Positions 1-7,898 of a stretch of DNA of 20,767 nt are shown here, in pieces. Position 1 is the stretch's first letter; every line of letters begins with the position of its first letter. The position numbers and the translations under genes are program-made. Origin of the DNA: JAPEKQ01 sp964516845 (GTDB lineage: Bacteria; Joyebacterota; Joyebacteria; Joyebacterales; Joyebacteraceae). The notes beneath the pieces were generated by a model. It saw nothing but the letters and a program-made list of their open reading frames with translations. It ran no database searches and was not told the DNA's origin. The DNA lies in contig CAZEXP010000041.1 in the NCBI GenBank assembly GCA_964516845.1, forward strand, positions 1 through 20,767, given 5' to 3'.

Positions 1-234
1 CGCCGCGACCTTCGCGCCGTACCATACGCCGTTGAGGTCGTCGCCGATCTCGACTCCGTGTACTGAAACCCCGTTCGCGAACCGGACGTCATCAGGGACG
101 ACTCCCTCGGCGAGTTCCATCACGAAGATCGGAGACGAACTCACGGCGCCTCCGTACTCGCGGATCGAGGCGATGAGAAGACGGAGCGCCCCGATCTGCT
201 CACCGGAGTGAACCCACGTCGCGAAGATGGGCAT
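1..234 (-). CDS. Partial gene of unknown function, N-terminal 78 residues
   Basis: The reading frame is open from an ATG at 234 to the window edge, so only the first 78 residues are seen and the C-terminus is missing. It starts MPIFATWVHSGEQ and has no signal peptide; it looks soluble and cytosolic. The frame has strong G/C third-position bias, which supports it over overlapping frames. An AGGAG lies 11 bases upstream of the ATG, a rather long spacing. The gene begins 18 bases after the stop of the secreted protein gene at 253-789 and is probably co-transcribed with it. I do not recognise the family. The pattern 'adding up SIRE/F.G at the N-terminus' recalls sugar-nucleotide transferase-like hypothetical proteins, but this is only an impression and I assign no function. 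Confidence 0.6.
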   Translation of the reverse strand, partial: MPIFATWVHSGEQIGALRLLIASIREYGGAVSSSPIFVMELAEGVVPDDVRFANGVSVHGVEIGDDLNGVWYGAKVAA

Positions 235-252
235 CGCCGTGTCATCTCCTCT

Positions 253-789
253 TCATCCGGGATGGAGCGCGTACTCGATGACGTGCCCGGGGACGAAGTC
301 CTGCTCCTCGAATCGCTCGTAGACATCACGGACGACTCCGCCGGGCAGCACGGTGAACGTCAACCGGAACTCGATGTCCTGGTCGGCCCAGGCCTCCGTT
401 CCGGAGAGGACGATCGTGCCGTGCTCTTCACGGACCTCGCCGCGGCCCGTGATGCCGCGGCTGGTGACCGTCACGAACACAACACGCCCATCGACCTGGT
501 CCCAGTAGTAGAGCGACTCCATCGTGAAACCGACCTCCGGGACCGACTTCGTGAACCGTACGACGTGACCTCCATGTACGGCCTCCCATTGGACGGTCAT
601 CTCGAGCTCTCCCGGCGCCGAGTCGATATAGCTCCCGACACGGGGCGGACCCAGCAGCGGCCTGAGGAACTCGAGTTCGGGCGCCAGGACGTCCGCCGAC
701 GCCGCACCGTCCGCACGCGCGACCGTGGCGCTGCTCGCGACAAGAACGACCGTGACTGCCAGCACCGCATACCAGCTCTGCCGACTCAT
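253..789 (-). CDS. Secreted lipocalin-like protein of unknown function
   Basis: 178 residues. Residues 1-26 form a Sec signal peptide (charged start, hydrophobic 8-20, cleavage expected after ARA), so the mature protein is periplasmic or secreted. The rest is rich in alternating beta-strand patterns (for example around 65-80, 90-110, 125-155) and opens with an ELEFLRPLLG segment, which resembles the start of small beta-barrel DUF1579/lipocalin-like proteins that begin by describing a compact barrel. I cannot name the family with confidence and no catalytic motif is visible. The ATG at 789 was chosen because AGGAG sits 6 bases upstream; an ATG at 795 directly abuts that site and is less likely, and the longer upstream extension is Arg/Ser-rich and non-coding in character. 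The gene lies 22 bases after the DUF2164 gene and 18 bases before the next, so an operon is likely. Confidence 0.75.
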   Translation of the reverse strand: MSRQSWYAVLAVTVVLVASSATVARADGAASADVLAPELEFLRPLLGPPRVGSYIDSAPGELEMTVQWEAVHGGHVVRFTKSVPEVGFTMESLYYWDQVDGRVVFVTVTSRGITGRGEVREEHGTIVLSGTEAWADQDIEFRLTFTVLPGGVVRDVYERFEEQDFVPGHVIEYALHPG

Positions 790-811
790 ATCCATCTCCT
801 GCGGGTGGCTG

Positions 812-1066
812 CTACTTCTTCTTCGTCCAGTACCCGAACTCCGGCTCGAAACACGTCGTGTCGATGTCGGCGACCTGCCCATGGATGAACGTCTGAGCGT
901 CGTAGACGGCCTTGTTGTAGACACTCGGGGCGAGCTCTTCGAGGAAGAAGTCCAGGAGCAGCTGCGCCTGCAGAACGCCGATCTCCTGCTCGAGCCGCTC
1001 GTCGAAGTAGGTGATGATCGAGTTCAATGCGCGCTTCTGCGAATCTTCGGACAGCGCAATGGTCAT
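812..1066 (-). CDS. DUF2164 family protein
   Basis: 84 residues, matching the usual 75-85 residue size of DUF2164 (PF09932). Diagnostic features are seen in order: an N-terminal segment ending in YFDERLEQEIG (about residues 20-30), then LLLDFFLEELAPSVYNKAV (about 36-54), then a DAQ helix near 56. These match the conserved pattern 'yF..E...eiG.l.a..LLdF.leeigp.iYNqai.da' that I know from the family. The function of DUF2164 is not established; members are small soluble cytosolic proteins. The ATG at 1066 has a GGAGGAG ribosome-binding site a few bases upstream, which fixes the start. It lies 33 bases downstream of the three-TM membrane protein gene and upstream of the secreted lipocalin-like gene in the same direction. 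The tail ends in Trp-Thr-Lys-Lys-Lys, a charged extension beyond the domain. Confidence 0.85.
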   Translation of the reverse strand: MTIALSEDSQKRALNSIITYFDERLEQEIGVLQAQLLLDFFLEELAPSVYNKAVYDAQTFIHGQVADIDTTCFEPEFGYWTKKK

Positions 1067-1099
1067 GGTTGCTCCTCCATGTAGATCCCCGTCACCTCA

Positions 1100-1393
1100 T
1101 CACCAGGAGAACATGTTGTTCGCCCAGATCGCGAGTCCTATCGAGATCAACACGACCGCGATCCCGAGAACGAAGGTCACGTTGCGCAGGACCAGCGGCT
1201 TGCGAGTCTTCGCCCGCTTGATGGCAAGTGCCGTCAGGGCGGCCGCGGCGAGAAGGAACCAGCCCAGAATGACAAGCCATGAGCCATGGAAACAGGCGAA
1301 GTACTCGGTCGAGTATGTAAGAACGAGGGTCGCTGCGAGAACCGTGAGCGAGATGATCAGAACAGCTACATTCCGACCTGACCGTTCAGCCAT
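1100..1393 (-). CDS. Small three-TM inner-membrane protein
   Basis: 97 residues with three clear hydrophobic segments at about 9-27, 37-58 and 72-92, joined by a short loop with Tyr-Phe-Ala-Cys and a basic cytoplasmic loop (RAKTRK, about 60-65). The positive-inside rule puts that basic loop, and so probably the C-terminus outside, in the cytoplasm-facing orientation. No enzymatic or transport motif is visible and I do not recognise the family. The ATG at 1393 has GGGAGGG five bases upstream. The start overlaps by eight bases the stop of a coding-like frame at 1386-1541, which would suggest translational coupling if that frame is real. It precedes the DUF2164 gene by 33 bases. Confidence 0.75.
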   Translation of the reverse strand: MAERSGRNVAVLIISLTVLAATLVLTYSTEYFACFHGSWLVILGWFLLAAAALTALAIKRAKTRKPLVLRNVTFVLGIAVVLISIGLAIWANNMFSW

Positions 1394-1541
1394 GGCGCCC
1401 TCCCGTCTTCATGACAGTGAACCGCGAGCGCTCGTCGAATTCGGTCTCACCGTGGATTCTGACAGGCTCCGACATCGCCGCATCGGGGCCCCGGAACGAG
1501 ACGCAGAGGACCGGCGTCTCCTTCAATGAGGGACGGCTCAA
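1386..1541 (-). CDS. Possible small or truncated gene with coding-like codon use
   Basis: Between the glycosylase gene and the three-TM gene, one minus-strand frame is open from 1589 to the TGA at 1386 (67 codons) with about 80 percent G/C third positions, like the real genes here. It ends in an eight-base overlap with the start of the next gene. There is no good start: the only in-frame candidates are TTG at 1541 (used here, 51 residues), TTG at 1526 and ATG at 1475 (28 codons), none with a convincing ribosome-binding site. The peptide includes LKETPVLCVSF and RIHGETEFDERSRF and I recognise no family. It may be a real small gene with a weak start, or the 3' remnant of a deleted gene. It could also be a chance open frame. 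Confidence 0.3.
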   Translation of the reverse strand: MSRPSLKETPVLCVSFRGPDAAMSEPVRIHGETEFDERSRFTVMKTGGRHG

Positions 1542-1585
1542 TGGGAAGAGCAGGCTGCTCTCGTCCGCCGCATCCTGCAGGCCGA

Positions 1586-2140
1586 CTACTTACGGTACGC
1601 TTCCGCGTGCAGCTCCCCGAAGAGTTCGGCCAGAAGCGGTGGCTGGTACCGCGCATTGAGTCCGCTCGGATTCGGGAGTACCCAGATCCCCGCCTGGCGG
1701 AGCATCCCCTCCTGCCTCCCGAGTTCGGCCTTCGGAGCCTCGAACGCCGTGCGGTATGCCCCGATGCCCAGAATCGCGACGAACGCCGGCTTGTACTTCC
1801 CCACCTTGCGTTTGAGGTTGCCGCGCCCTCGCCGAAGCTCGTCGGCGCTGATCTCGGCCGCCACCGCGGTCGACCGCGCGACGAGATTCGTGAGGCCGCA
1901 GCCGTATTCAGGGAGTGAAGCCTGCTCGGAAGGATCGAGTATCCTGTCGGTGAACCCGGCGTCGCGGAGAGCGCGCCAGAACCGGTTCCCCGGCCGCGCG
2001 AAGTGGAACCCGACGGCCCCGGAGTAGAGCCCGGGGTTGATGCCGCAGAAGAGCACGCGGAGATCCGGCGCGATGATGTCGCCGATCTTCTTCCCTTGCG
2101 CCTGTCTCACATCTTCGACGGTCGGTCGCTTGAAGCTCAT
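1586..2140 (-). CDS. mug: G/U mismatch-specific DNA glycosylase (Mug/TDG family)
   Basis: 184 residues, close to the 165-185 typical of bacterial Mug. It removes uracil, or thymine and ethenocytosine, opposite guanine by cleaving the N-glycosidic bond, in base-excision repair in the cytosol. The catalytic motif GINPGLYS is at residues 33-40, with Asn35 the expected water-activating residue; the preceding LRVLFCG is the core strand. GFHFARPGNRFW at 44-55 is the conserved segment before the active-site helix, and NPSGLN at 157-162 is the DNA-intercalating wedge loop, so all key elements are present. The ATG at 2140 is preceded by AAGGAG with about six bases of spacing. The gene lies beyond the terminator-like hairpin of the sensor kinase gene, so it probably has its own promoter or weak read-through. 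The family resemblance is strong; the exact substrate preference cannot be read from sequence. Confidence 0.92.
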   Translation of the reverse strand: MSFKRPTVEDVRQAQGKKIGDIIAPDLRVLFCGINPGLYSGAVGFHFARPGNRFWRALRDAGFTDRILDPSEQASLPEYGCGLTNLVARSTAVAAEISADELRRGRGNLKRKVGKYKPAFVAILGIGAYRTAFEAPKAELGRQEGMLRQAGIWVLPNPSGLNARYQPPLLAELFGELHAEAYRK

Positions 2141-2247
2141 GGAGTCTCCTTCGTCAGTCGCTCGCGTTTCGCATCCAGGAGTCTCAGGATGTCGTGGCCG
2201 CTTCGCCTGCGGGGTGAATCTCGGCGGCGAGATCTCCCTGAACCAGA

Positions 2248-2280
2248 GCGAGCCGCCGGGGTGGCTCCCCGACGGCTCGC
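2248..2280 (-). terminator. Hairpin terminator after the sensor kinase gene
   Basis: An inverted repeat lies 26 bases past the kinase stop. An outer eight-base-pair stem (GCGAGCCG with CGGCTCGC) and an inner GGGG/CCCC stem are separated by a CC/GA internal mismatch and closed by a five-base loop. On the minus strand it is followed by TCTGGTTC, only weakly U-rich, so it could be an imperfect intrinsic terminator or a transcript-stabilising hairpin. Confidence 0.5.
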
Positions 2281-2305
2281 ATCATACCACGCCGCACCTG
2301 CAACG

Positions 2306-5300
2306 TCATGCCCTCGTGCCAGGACGACGCTGGCTCTCAAGAGCGTCACGCAGCTTCGTGGCCAGATCCTCGAGGGCGAAGGGCTTCTGCATGAAGAATA
2401 CGCCGTCCTCCAGAATTCCCTTTCTGGCAATGACATCGGATGTGTAGCCGGACATGTACAGCGTTCTCATGTCGGGGAAGCGGACCGACAATCTGGTGGA
2501 GAGTTCCTTCCCGTTCATCTTCGGCATCACAACATCCGTGAGCAGGAGATCGACTCTTCTGTTTGCGAACTCCGCGAACGCCAGAGCTTCGTGGGCCGAT
2601 TCGGCTGTGAGAACCGAGTACCCCAGCCGCCTGACCAATGCCGAGCAGATGCCCAGGATCGACGTCTCGTCCTCGACGATCAGCACGGTCTCTCCGTCCC
2701 CCTTCGGGAGATCGACGGCCGGTTCCTCTCCGGCGCTCTCCAGTATGCTCTCGAATCGAGGAAGGTAGATCCTGAACACGGACCCCTGACCCGGCTCGCT
2801 CTCAACGTCTATGGAGCCACCGTTCTGCTTCACGATGCCGTACACTGTCGCGAGCCCCAGCCCCGTTCCGTGCCCTGGATCCTTCGTGGTGAAGAAGGGA
2901 TCGAAGATGTGCGAGAGGGTCTCTCCATCCATGCCGACCCCGGTGTCCGAAACCGAGAGCACCACGTAGTCGCCGGGTACGGCGTCCGGGTGCGCCGCGC
3001 AGAAGACTCCGTCCAACGTGGCATTCACGGTCGAGACGGTGACCACTCCGGTGCCAGGTAGCGCATCACGCGCATTGACGCAGAGATTCGCCAGAATCTG
3101 GTCCACCTGTGTCGGATCTATCTTCACGGACCATACGCTCTCGGCAGGGATCCATGTCAGGGAGATGTCCTCGCCGATCAGCCGTCGAAGCATCTTGAGA
3201 CCACTCGATACGGTGTCGTTGAGATTCAGCACCTCCGGCGCCGCCGGCTGCTGCCGCGCGAATGCCAGCAGCTGTTTCGTCAGTCTGGCCGAATTCTCGG
3301 CTGCGCCATACGTCTCCACGAGCCGGCCCCGCACCCTGTCACTGACGCCCGGCGATGCGAGCGCGATCTCGGTGTTCCCGAGGATGACCTGCAGCATGTT
3401 GTTGAAGTCGTGTGCAACGCCGCCCGCAAGCCTCCCGACCGACTCCATCTTCTGCGCCTGGGCAAGCTGGCCCTGGAGCCTCTCGTGTTCCGCTTCGGAC
3501 CTCCGTCGCTCGGTGGTATCGCTCACGAATCCCAGGTAGCGCGTCTCGCTCAGCTTCACCGCGGACACGAGCCACCAGCGCTCCTCGCCGCTCTTGTGGA
3601 GGTATGCCGACTCGCCTTCCGTTTCACCCGCTTCCCGCAACCTCCGGAAGCTCTCCGCCCTGGCCACCCTGCATTCGGGCGGAGTGATGTCCGTGATACT
3701 CATCGACAGGAGTTCATCGGCGCTGTATCCCGTGATCAGGCAGGCCTCCGGGTTCACCTCGATGTACTCGCCCCGCTCGTTCGCGATGAACACGCCATAC
3801 GGCGCACGCTCAACATACGTGCGCCAGCGCTCCTCACCGGTCCGCTCCGCCGCCAGTGCCTTCTCGAGGTCTGTGATGTCCTGGTTGACAACGATACCGC
3901 CCTGAATCACACCGACATCATCGAAGATGGGCGCGGTGGAATTCAGAATGATGCGCGTCTTGCCGTCGTGAGCCTCGATTTCGAGCAACTCGTCGGTGAC
4001 GGTTTCCCCATCCCGGACAGCACGAAGCAGAGACCAGTCATCCGCCCCAACCTCCTCGCCCGATGGCAACCGCCGAGCCTTGAAGACTCCGTATTCGCTC
4101 GGTGACACGTGAGGCTCTGAACCCCATATCCTCACGCCCGCCGGATTCCCTCGCAGGAGCGTCCCTTCCCTATCGGCGAACCAAAGGCCGACCGGCAGCA
4201 CATCGAAGACTCTCTCGAGCATGCTCGATGATCTCCTGGCGTCCATCTCGGCCTCGCGGCGATCGGTGACATCTCTCGCGAATCCGAGGTAGCGCGTGTC
4301 GCTCAGCTTGACCCCCGAGAACGCGATCCATCGCGTTCCCCCGCTCTTGTGGAGGAATCTCAGATCGGCGTTGACCTCTCCCGTTTCGCGCATCTCCTTG
4401 AAGGCCCGAAGGCTGTTCTCCCTGTCCTCTGAGGGCGACACGCCCCGGATTCCCCGGGACAGCAGCTCTTCAGGGCTGTATCCCGTGATGCGGCTCGCCG
4501 CCGGATTCACTTCCAGGAACTCGCCGCGTTCATTCGCAATGAACACGCCGTGCGGCGCTCGTTCCACGTACGCCCGCCAGCGTTCGTCGCTCTGACTCTG
4601 GACCTCGCGGGCCCTCTCCCTCTCGGAGATGTCCTGGAACACAACGACCGCACCCATCGTCTGACCATCTGCACCCAGCATCGGCGATGCCCCTCCTGCG
4701 ACACGCTTCTCCGAGCCGTTCTTCGAGATGAGGAGTGCCTCGTCCGGGATGCCGATGAGGTCGCCCTCTCGGAGGACCCGTTCGCTGAGTCCTTCAATGT
4801 CCTCCATGGAGTGGCGGTCGACGATGTGGAGTATCTCCTCCATCGGCCTCCCGCGAGCCTGGCTGTCCGTCCATCCTGTGAGCATCTCCGCCACAGGGTT
4901 CAGCGTCTCGACTCGGCCCTCGACGTCTGTCGAGACCACGCCGTCCGCGATGCTCCTCATCATCACGCCGTAGCGCTCATCACTCTCCCTCAGTCGTTTC
5001 TCTGAGCGGTAGAGCTTCTCGAACCGCGAGCGCTCGGCGCGCTGCCAGAAGAGGATGGCGTGCGCGGCGAGCAGCACAGCGAGCGCGGTGATGCCGGCGA
5101 GGATAAGGGCCGACCGGAACCGCCACGCTGCGAAGACCTCGCTGGCGTCCTCCTTCGCAACCATCGCCCATTCGGTCCCCGGGACGGGAAGAACGACGGC
5201 GGCGACCTCGACGCCACGGTAGTCACGCCCCTGGACGAAGCCCCACTCTCCGCTGAGGACGCGGGTCGCGGGCAGCTCGGACGTCGTCGCAGGGAATCTG

Positions 5301-6001
5301 AGTTTCAGAGCAGCGCCGGGTTGGTGACGCAGATCGTTCATGAACAGCACGTCGCCGCCGTCCCGGCGCACGAGCAGCGTCTCGGCAGTCCTGCTCTCGG
5401 AAGGCCACGTCCGGATGATCGGGAAGAGCTCCCTCGAAGCGTCGGTGATGAGGACGATGGCGCCGATAGCGCCGTTGTCTTCCGCGCGCAGGACCGGCAG
5501 GACGGGCGCGATCGCGCTCAGATGGGGAGTGTCACGGCTCGCACCCGAGTGAAGGTCTGTGAGCACGGGCCGGCCCGTCTCGAGCGCCTCGCGCAGGGCA
5601 GGAAGCGCATACTCATCGAGCCGCCCCGTCGCGCCCGAGTAGCTGAGGACTATCGCGCCGTCAGGCGATACGACATAGGCGTCGTCATACCCGTCATACA
5701 CCACGAGTGTTCGGAGCTCCGCGAGAATGGCGCTCCGCGAGTCCTCGGACGGAACCTTCAACCATAGCTTCAGTTCATCAGACAGAAGGCGGCTGCCGGT
5801 GATGGCGGCCGCATCTCTCTCTCGCTCGGCACGCCAGGCGACGACCTGCTCGACCTTCATCTCACCGATGATGCGGAGGTTTGCTTCCATCGCACGCCGG
5901 GACTCACGCTGCTGCGCCTGATAGAACCAGGCTCCCCCGATGAGGAGAGCGGCGAGGAAGACGACCAATACGAGCCTTGATCGTCCAGAAGAACTGGACA
6001 T
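2306..6001 (-). CDS. Hybrid sensor histidine kinase with four PAS domains and a receiver
   Basis: 1231 residues. It senses a signal, autophosphorylates on His and passes the phosphate to its own receiver Asp. Domains in order: TM helix 10-26; an extracytoplasmic region about 30-292 of dCACHE type; TM helix 297-318; PAS domains about 340-460, 470-580, 590-712 and 722-830; a short coiled region; HisKA with GVAHDFNN (His864); HATPase with N-box ANLCVNARDA (971-980), G1 DTGVGM (1019-1024), FDPFFTTK, G2 GTGLGL (1045-1050); receiver 1104-1225 with acidic pocket Glu1110/Asp1111, phospho-acceptor Asp1156 and Lys1206. All catalytic residues are present. PAS2 and PAS4 are near copies. The start at 6001 has CAGGAG seven bases upstream; an in-frame upstream extension is Arg/Pro-rich and less likely. 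No separate response regulator is adjacent, so the output partner (probably an HPt or a distant regulator) and the ligand are unknown. Confidence 0.93.
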   Translation of the reverse strand: MSSSSGRSRLVLVVFLAALLIGGAWFYQAQQRESRRAMEANLRIIGEMKVEQVVAWRAERERDAAAITGSRLLSDELKLWLKVPSEDSRSAILAELRTLVVYDGYDDAYVVSPDGAIVLSYSGATGRLDEYALPALREALETGRPVLTDLHSGASRDTPHLSAIAPVLPVLRAEDNGAIGAIVLITDASRELFPIIRTWPSESRTAETLLVRRDGGDVLFMNDLRHQPGAALKLRFPATTSELPATRVLSGEWGFVQGRDYRGVEVAAVVLPVPGTEWAMVAKEDASEVFAAWRFRSALILAGITALAVLLAAHAILFWQRAERSRFEKLYRSEKRLRESDERYGVMMRSIADGVVSTDVEGRVETLNPVAEMLTGWTDSQARGRPMEEILHIVDRHSMEDIEGLSERVLREGDLIGIPDEALLISKNGSEKRVAGGASPMLGADGQTMGAVVVFQDISERERAREVQSQSDERWRAYVERAPHGVFIANERGEFLEVNPAASRITGYSPEELLSRGIRGVSPSEDRENSLRAFKEMRETGEVNADLRFLHKSGGTRWIAFSGVKLSDTRYLGFARDVTDRREAEMDARRSSSMLERVFDVLPVGLWFADREGTLLRGNPAGVRIWGSEPHVSPSEYGVFKARRLPSGEEVGADDWSLLRAVRDGETVTDELLEIEAHDGKTRIILNSTAPIFDDVGVIQGGIVVNQDITDLEKALAAERTGEERWRTYVERAPYGVFIANERGEYIEVNPEACLITGYSADELLSMSITDITPPECRVARAESFRRLREAGETEGESAYLHKSGEERWWLVSAVKLSETRYLGFVSDTTERRRSEAEHERLQGQLAQAQKMESVGRLAGGVAHDFNNMLQVILGNTEIALASPGVSDRVRGRLVETYGAAENSARLTKQLLAFARQQPAAPEVLNLNDTVSSGLKMLRRLIGEDISLTWIPAESVWSVKIDPTQVDQILANLCVNARDALPGTGVVTVSTVNATLDGVFCAAHPDAVPGDYVVLSVSDTGVGMDGETLSHIFDPFFTTKDPGHGTGLGLATVYGIVKQNGGSIDVESEPGQGSVFRIYLPRFESILESAGEEPAVDLPKGDGETVLIVEDETSILGICSALVRRLGYSVLTAESAHEALAFAEFANRRVDLLLTDVVMPKMNGKELSTRLSVRFPDMRTLYMSGYTSDVIARKGILEDGVFFMQKPFALEDLATKLRDALESQRRPGTRA

Positions 6002-6038
6002 GAGGCTCTCCTGCTGGCCTGGGTATGAGGATTGGAGA

Positions 6039-6140
6039 CCGCCGACTACGGCGGCGTGGAGACGGAGCGGGATGGCGCGCGCGTGGCCGGGGCGAGCGCG
6101 CATGTGACTATACGAGTCCCCCCGAGGCGGAAGGTGTCAA
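6039..6140 (-). promoter_or_regulatory. Possible promoter and leader hairpin of the sensor kinase gene
   Basis: This lies in the 242-base gap between the kinase and the upstream gene. On the minus strand a perfect TTGACA (6135-6140) is followed by TATAGT (6107-6112), but the spacer is 22 bases, longer than the usual 16-18, so one element may be fortuitous. Downstream, CCGCCG/CGGCGG with a four-base loop (6039-6054) would form a hairpin in the leader, 37 bases before the start codon. The rest of the gap shows nothing else I can name. Confidence 0.25.
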
Positions 6141-6243
6141 CATTCTGAGGCTGAAACAGAGAAGACGCAGCGATTCACCTCACCGCGTTGATTCCAGAGT
6201 ATAAGGTGGTGGCGACGGACTGCGCCGTCAGGCGAGAGCGTGG

Positions 6244-7425
6244 CTATCGGCCGGGGCGTTCCACCGCCACACGCTCTGCGCGCGTGATGCCGAGGACAAC
6301 GGGATCGGACCCACCGACAATGTGCGGATTGACGTACTCCCACACGATGTCGCCGTCGCGGGTCACCTCGAGCAGCCGCCCGCCATCGGACTCGGTGATG
6401 AGCGTGCTGCCGTTCGGGAGCCGCTGCTGCGCCCCCGCTCCCTTCGAGAAGAACCCCGCGGACTCGAACGACCAGAGGATGTCGCCGTTCGCCGGGTCGA
6501 TCTCGATCACGCGCGATCGGTCGCCGAGACCGAGGTTGTCGAACAACAGAATGTGTTCACCTACGAACCGCGCCTCGTGTTGCCGGTGCCAGTCTCCCGT
6601 GAGCACGCGCTCGACGATGCCGCGGTCCACATTCAACACGACCAGCGCGTCGAGCGACCGGACCGAGAGCAGCACGCGGAGCTCTGGTGCCGTCGAGATG
6701 AGCTCCACGGAGTTCGTGTGGAAGATGTCGGGAGGTTCGACGATACACCCGTCCGCGAGCCAGGCTCTCCATTGCTCCGAACGCTCGAATGACTCGAGAA
6801 GCGACGTCCGCTTCGTCTCGTTCCCCTCCAGATCGAGCAGCACGACGTGGTCGTCGATGAGGTGCGCGCCGCCACCGATGTGGGATCTCGTCGTGACCGA
6901 GCGGATGATCGCGCAGATGCTCCCGTCGGGAAGCACGCGGAAGTCGTGATGGGGCCAGTCGGCATAGCGCCAGACGGGGTTCGAGAGGCTGTCGAGACGG
7001 GTGATGCTGTACGGCTCGTTGGTCAGAGCGAGCAGTCCGCCGTCGGGCAGCAGATGCACGCGCGCCAGATTGTCGACGCCTGGAACACGCCATGAGCGAA
7101 CGACGAGGCCGCTCATGTCGATGAGCAATGCTTCAGGACGCCCGCGGGCGAAGGAGAACAGCGTGTACCCGGGGTAGGTGCGACCCGGGTCGTGGCGGAC
7201 GACGCCCACCCGGTCTGGCGCAGGAACGTTTCCGGCAATGTAGCCGAGCGTCGCGAGCCGGTCGAGTTCGCGCCTCTGTGTGGAGGAGATCCCGTCTGCG
7301 CCATCGCCGCCGGCCGGTTCGCGGTCGCTCCGCGCGAGTGTCCACACGAGCACCGCGGCGCAGACGACAGCGACCGCGACGATGATGCTCCGCTCCGGTC
7401 TCTCTCGTCCGAACGGCAGACCCAC
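6244..7425 (-). CDS. Membrane-anchored arylsulfotransferase-family beta-propeller protein (copy 1)
   Basis: 393 residues. One TM anchor at about 13-31 should hold it in the inner membrane facing the periplasm. A linker with ELDRLATLGYIAG (about 53-65) follows, then a propeller of the arylsulfotransferase (ASST, PF05935/PF14269) type: repeated strand blades such as VHLLPDGGLLAL, HHDFRVLPDGS (159-169) and GAGAQQRLPNGSTLITES (329-346). In characterised ASST enzymes histidines carry out PAPS-independent transfer of sulfate between phenols; here His160, His236 (FHTNS) and His283 (QHEA) are candidates, but I cannot align them to the known catalytic His. The start is GTG at 7425 with AGGAG seven bases upstream. 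A paralogue of almost equal length lies at 12335-13519. It could be a structural or binding propeller rather than an enzyme. The fold is confident, the reaction is not. Confidence 0.82.
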   Translation of the reverse strand: MGLPFGRERPERSIIVAVAVVCAAVLVWTLARSDREPAGGDGADGISSTQRRELDRLATLGYIAGNVPAPDRVGVVRHDPGRTYPGYTLFSFARGRPEALLIDMSGLVVRSWRVPGVDNLARVHLLPDGGLLALTNEPYSITRLDSLSNPVWRYADWPHHDFRVLPDGSICAIIRSVTTRSHIGGGAHLIDDHVVLLDLEGNETKRTSLLESFERSEQWRAWLADGCIVEPPDIFHTNSVELISTAPELRVLLSVRSLDALVVLNVDRGIVERVLTGDWHRQHEARFVGEHILLFDNLGLGDRSRVIEIDPANGDILWSFESAGFFSKGAGAQQRLPNGSTLITESDGGRLLEVTRDGDIVWEYVNPHIVGGSDPVVLGITRAERVAVERPGR

Positions 7426-7464
7426 AGTCTCACTCCTGACGAAGCGCTCCAGCGCCTCACCGCG

Positions 7465-7827
7465 CTACTTCGCTGCGCCGCACTCTCCCGACCGCACGCA
7501 CCGGCAGAACCCATGATAGTTGGCGCAGATGCCGCCGAAGATCGAGATCATCCCCCAGAACAGCGGACGGAAGATGATGTGCTGCCAGACCGGCTGCGAG
7601 TGCGGCAGCAGGTAGATACCCCACGTGACCAGCACGCACCCGGCAACGATACAGACATGACCGAATACGATCAGCGACGTTCTTCCGGGTTTCAGCCCGA
7701 GGTACACCAACGAAGCGCCGAAGAGAAACGGGATGACGCCACCGAGCCCCCCGTGGTGCGCAAGGATGTACACTCCGAATCCGGCAAGGACAAGGCCTAC
7801 GATCGTGCCAACTGGGTTCCGACGCAT
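7465..7827 (-). CDS. Four-TM membrane protein with cysteine-rich C-terminal tail
   Basis: 120 residues with hydrophobic segments at about 7-24, 27-45, 52-74 and 88-103. The last helix runs into a short tail with Cys101, Cys108, Cys110 and Cys116 (CANYHGFCRCVRSGEC), and Cys59 and Cys64 lie in the third helix. The tail spacing could bind a metal or form disulfides, but I recognise no known motif and assign no function. The start at 7827 was chosen because GGAGGA lies four bases upstream; the longer reading from 7863 adds 12 residues without a ribosome-binding site. It lies 39 bases upstream of the arylsulfotransferase-like gene, so the two are probably co-transcribed, and 71 bases downstream of the carbonic-anhydrase-like gene with a small hairpin between. 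Confidence 0.72.
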   Translation of the reverse strand: MRRNPVGTIVGLVLAGFGVYILAHHGGLGGVIPFLFGASLVYLGLKPGRTSLIVFGHVCIVAGCVLVTWGIYLLPHSQPVWQHIIFRPLFWGMISIFGGICANYHGFCRCVRSGECGAAK

Positions 7828-7855
7828 GGTTCCTCCGATTCCGATTGCCACATGT

Positions 7856-7877
7856 GACCCCAATCTGGAACGGGGTC
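7856..7877 (-). terminator. Weak hairpin after the carbonic-anhydrase-like gene
   Basis: GACCCC and GGGGTC form a six-base-pair stem with a ten-base loop, 22 bases past the stop at 7899. On the minus strand it is followed by ACATGTGG, without a U-tract, so it is at best a weak terminator or mRNA stability element. Confidence 0.25.
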
Positions 7878-7898
7878 GTCAGCACGTACCCTGACACG

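Noticed and set aside
2141..2247. Short coding-like tail (DILRLLDAKRERLTKETP) before the glycosylase start, with a stop overlapping its ATG
   Set aside because: It has no start codon or ribosome-binding site, and lies just past the terminator-like hairpin; too short to support.
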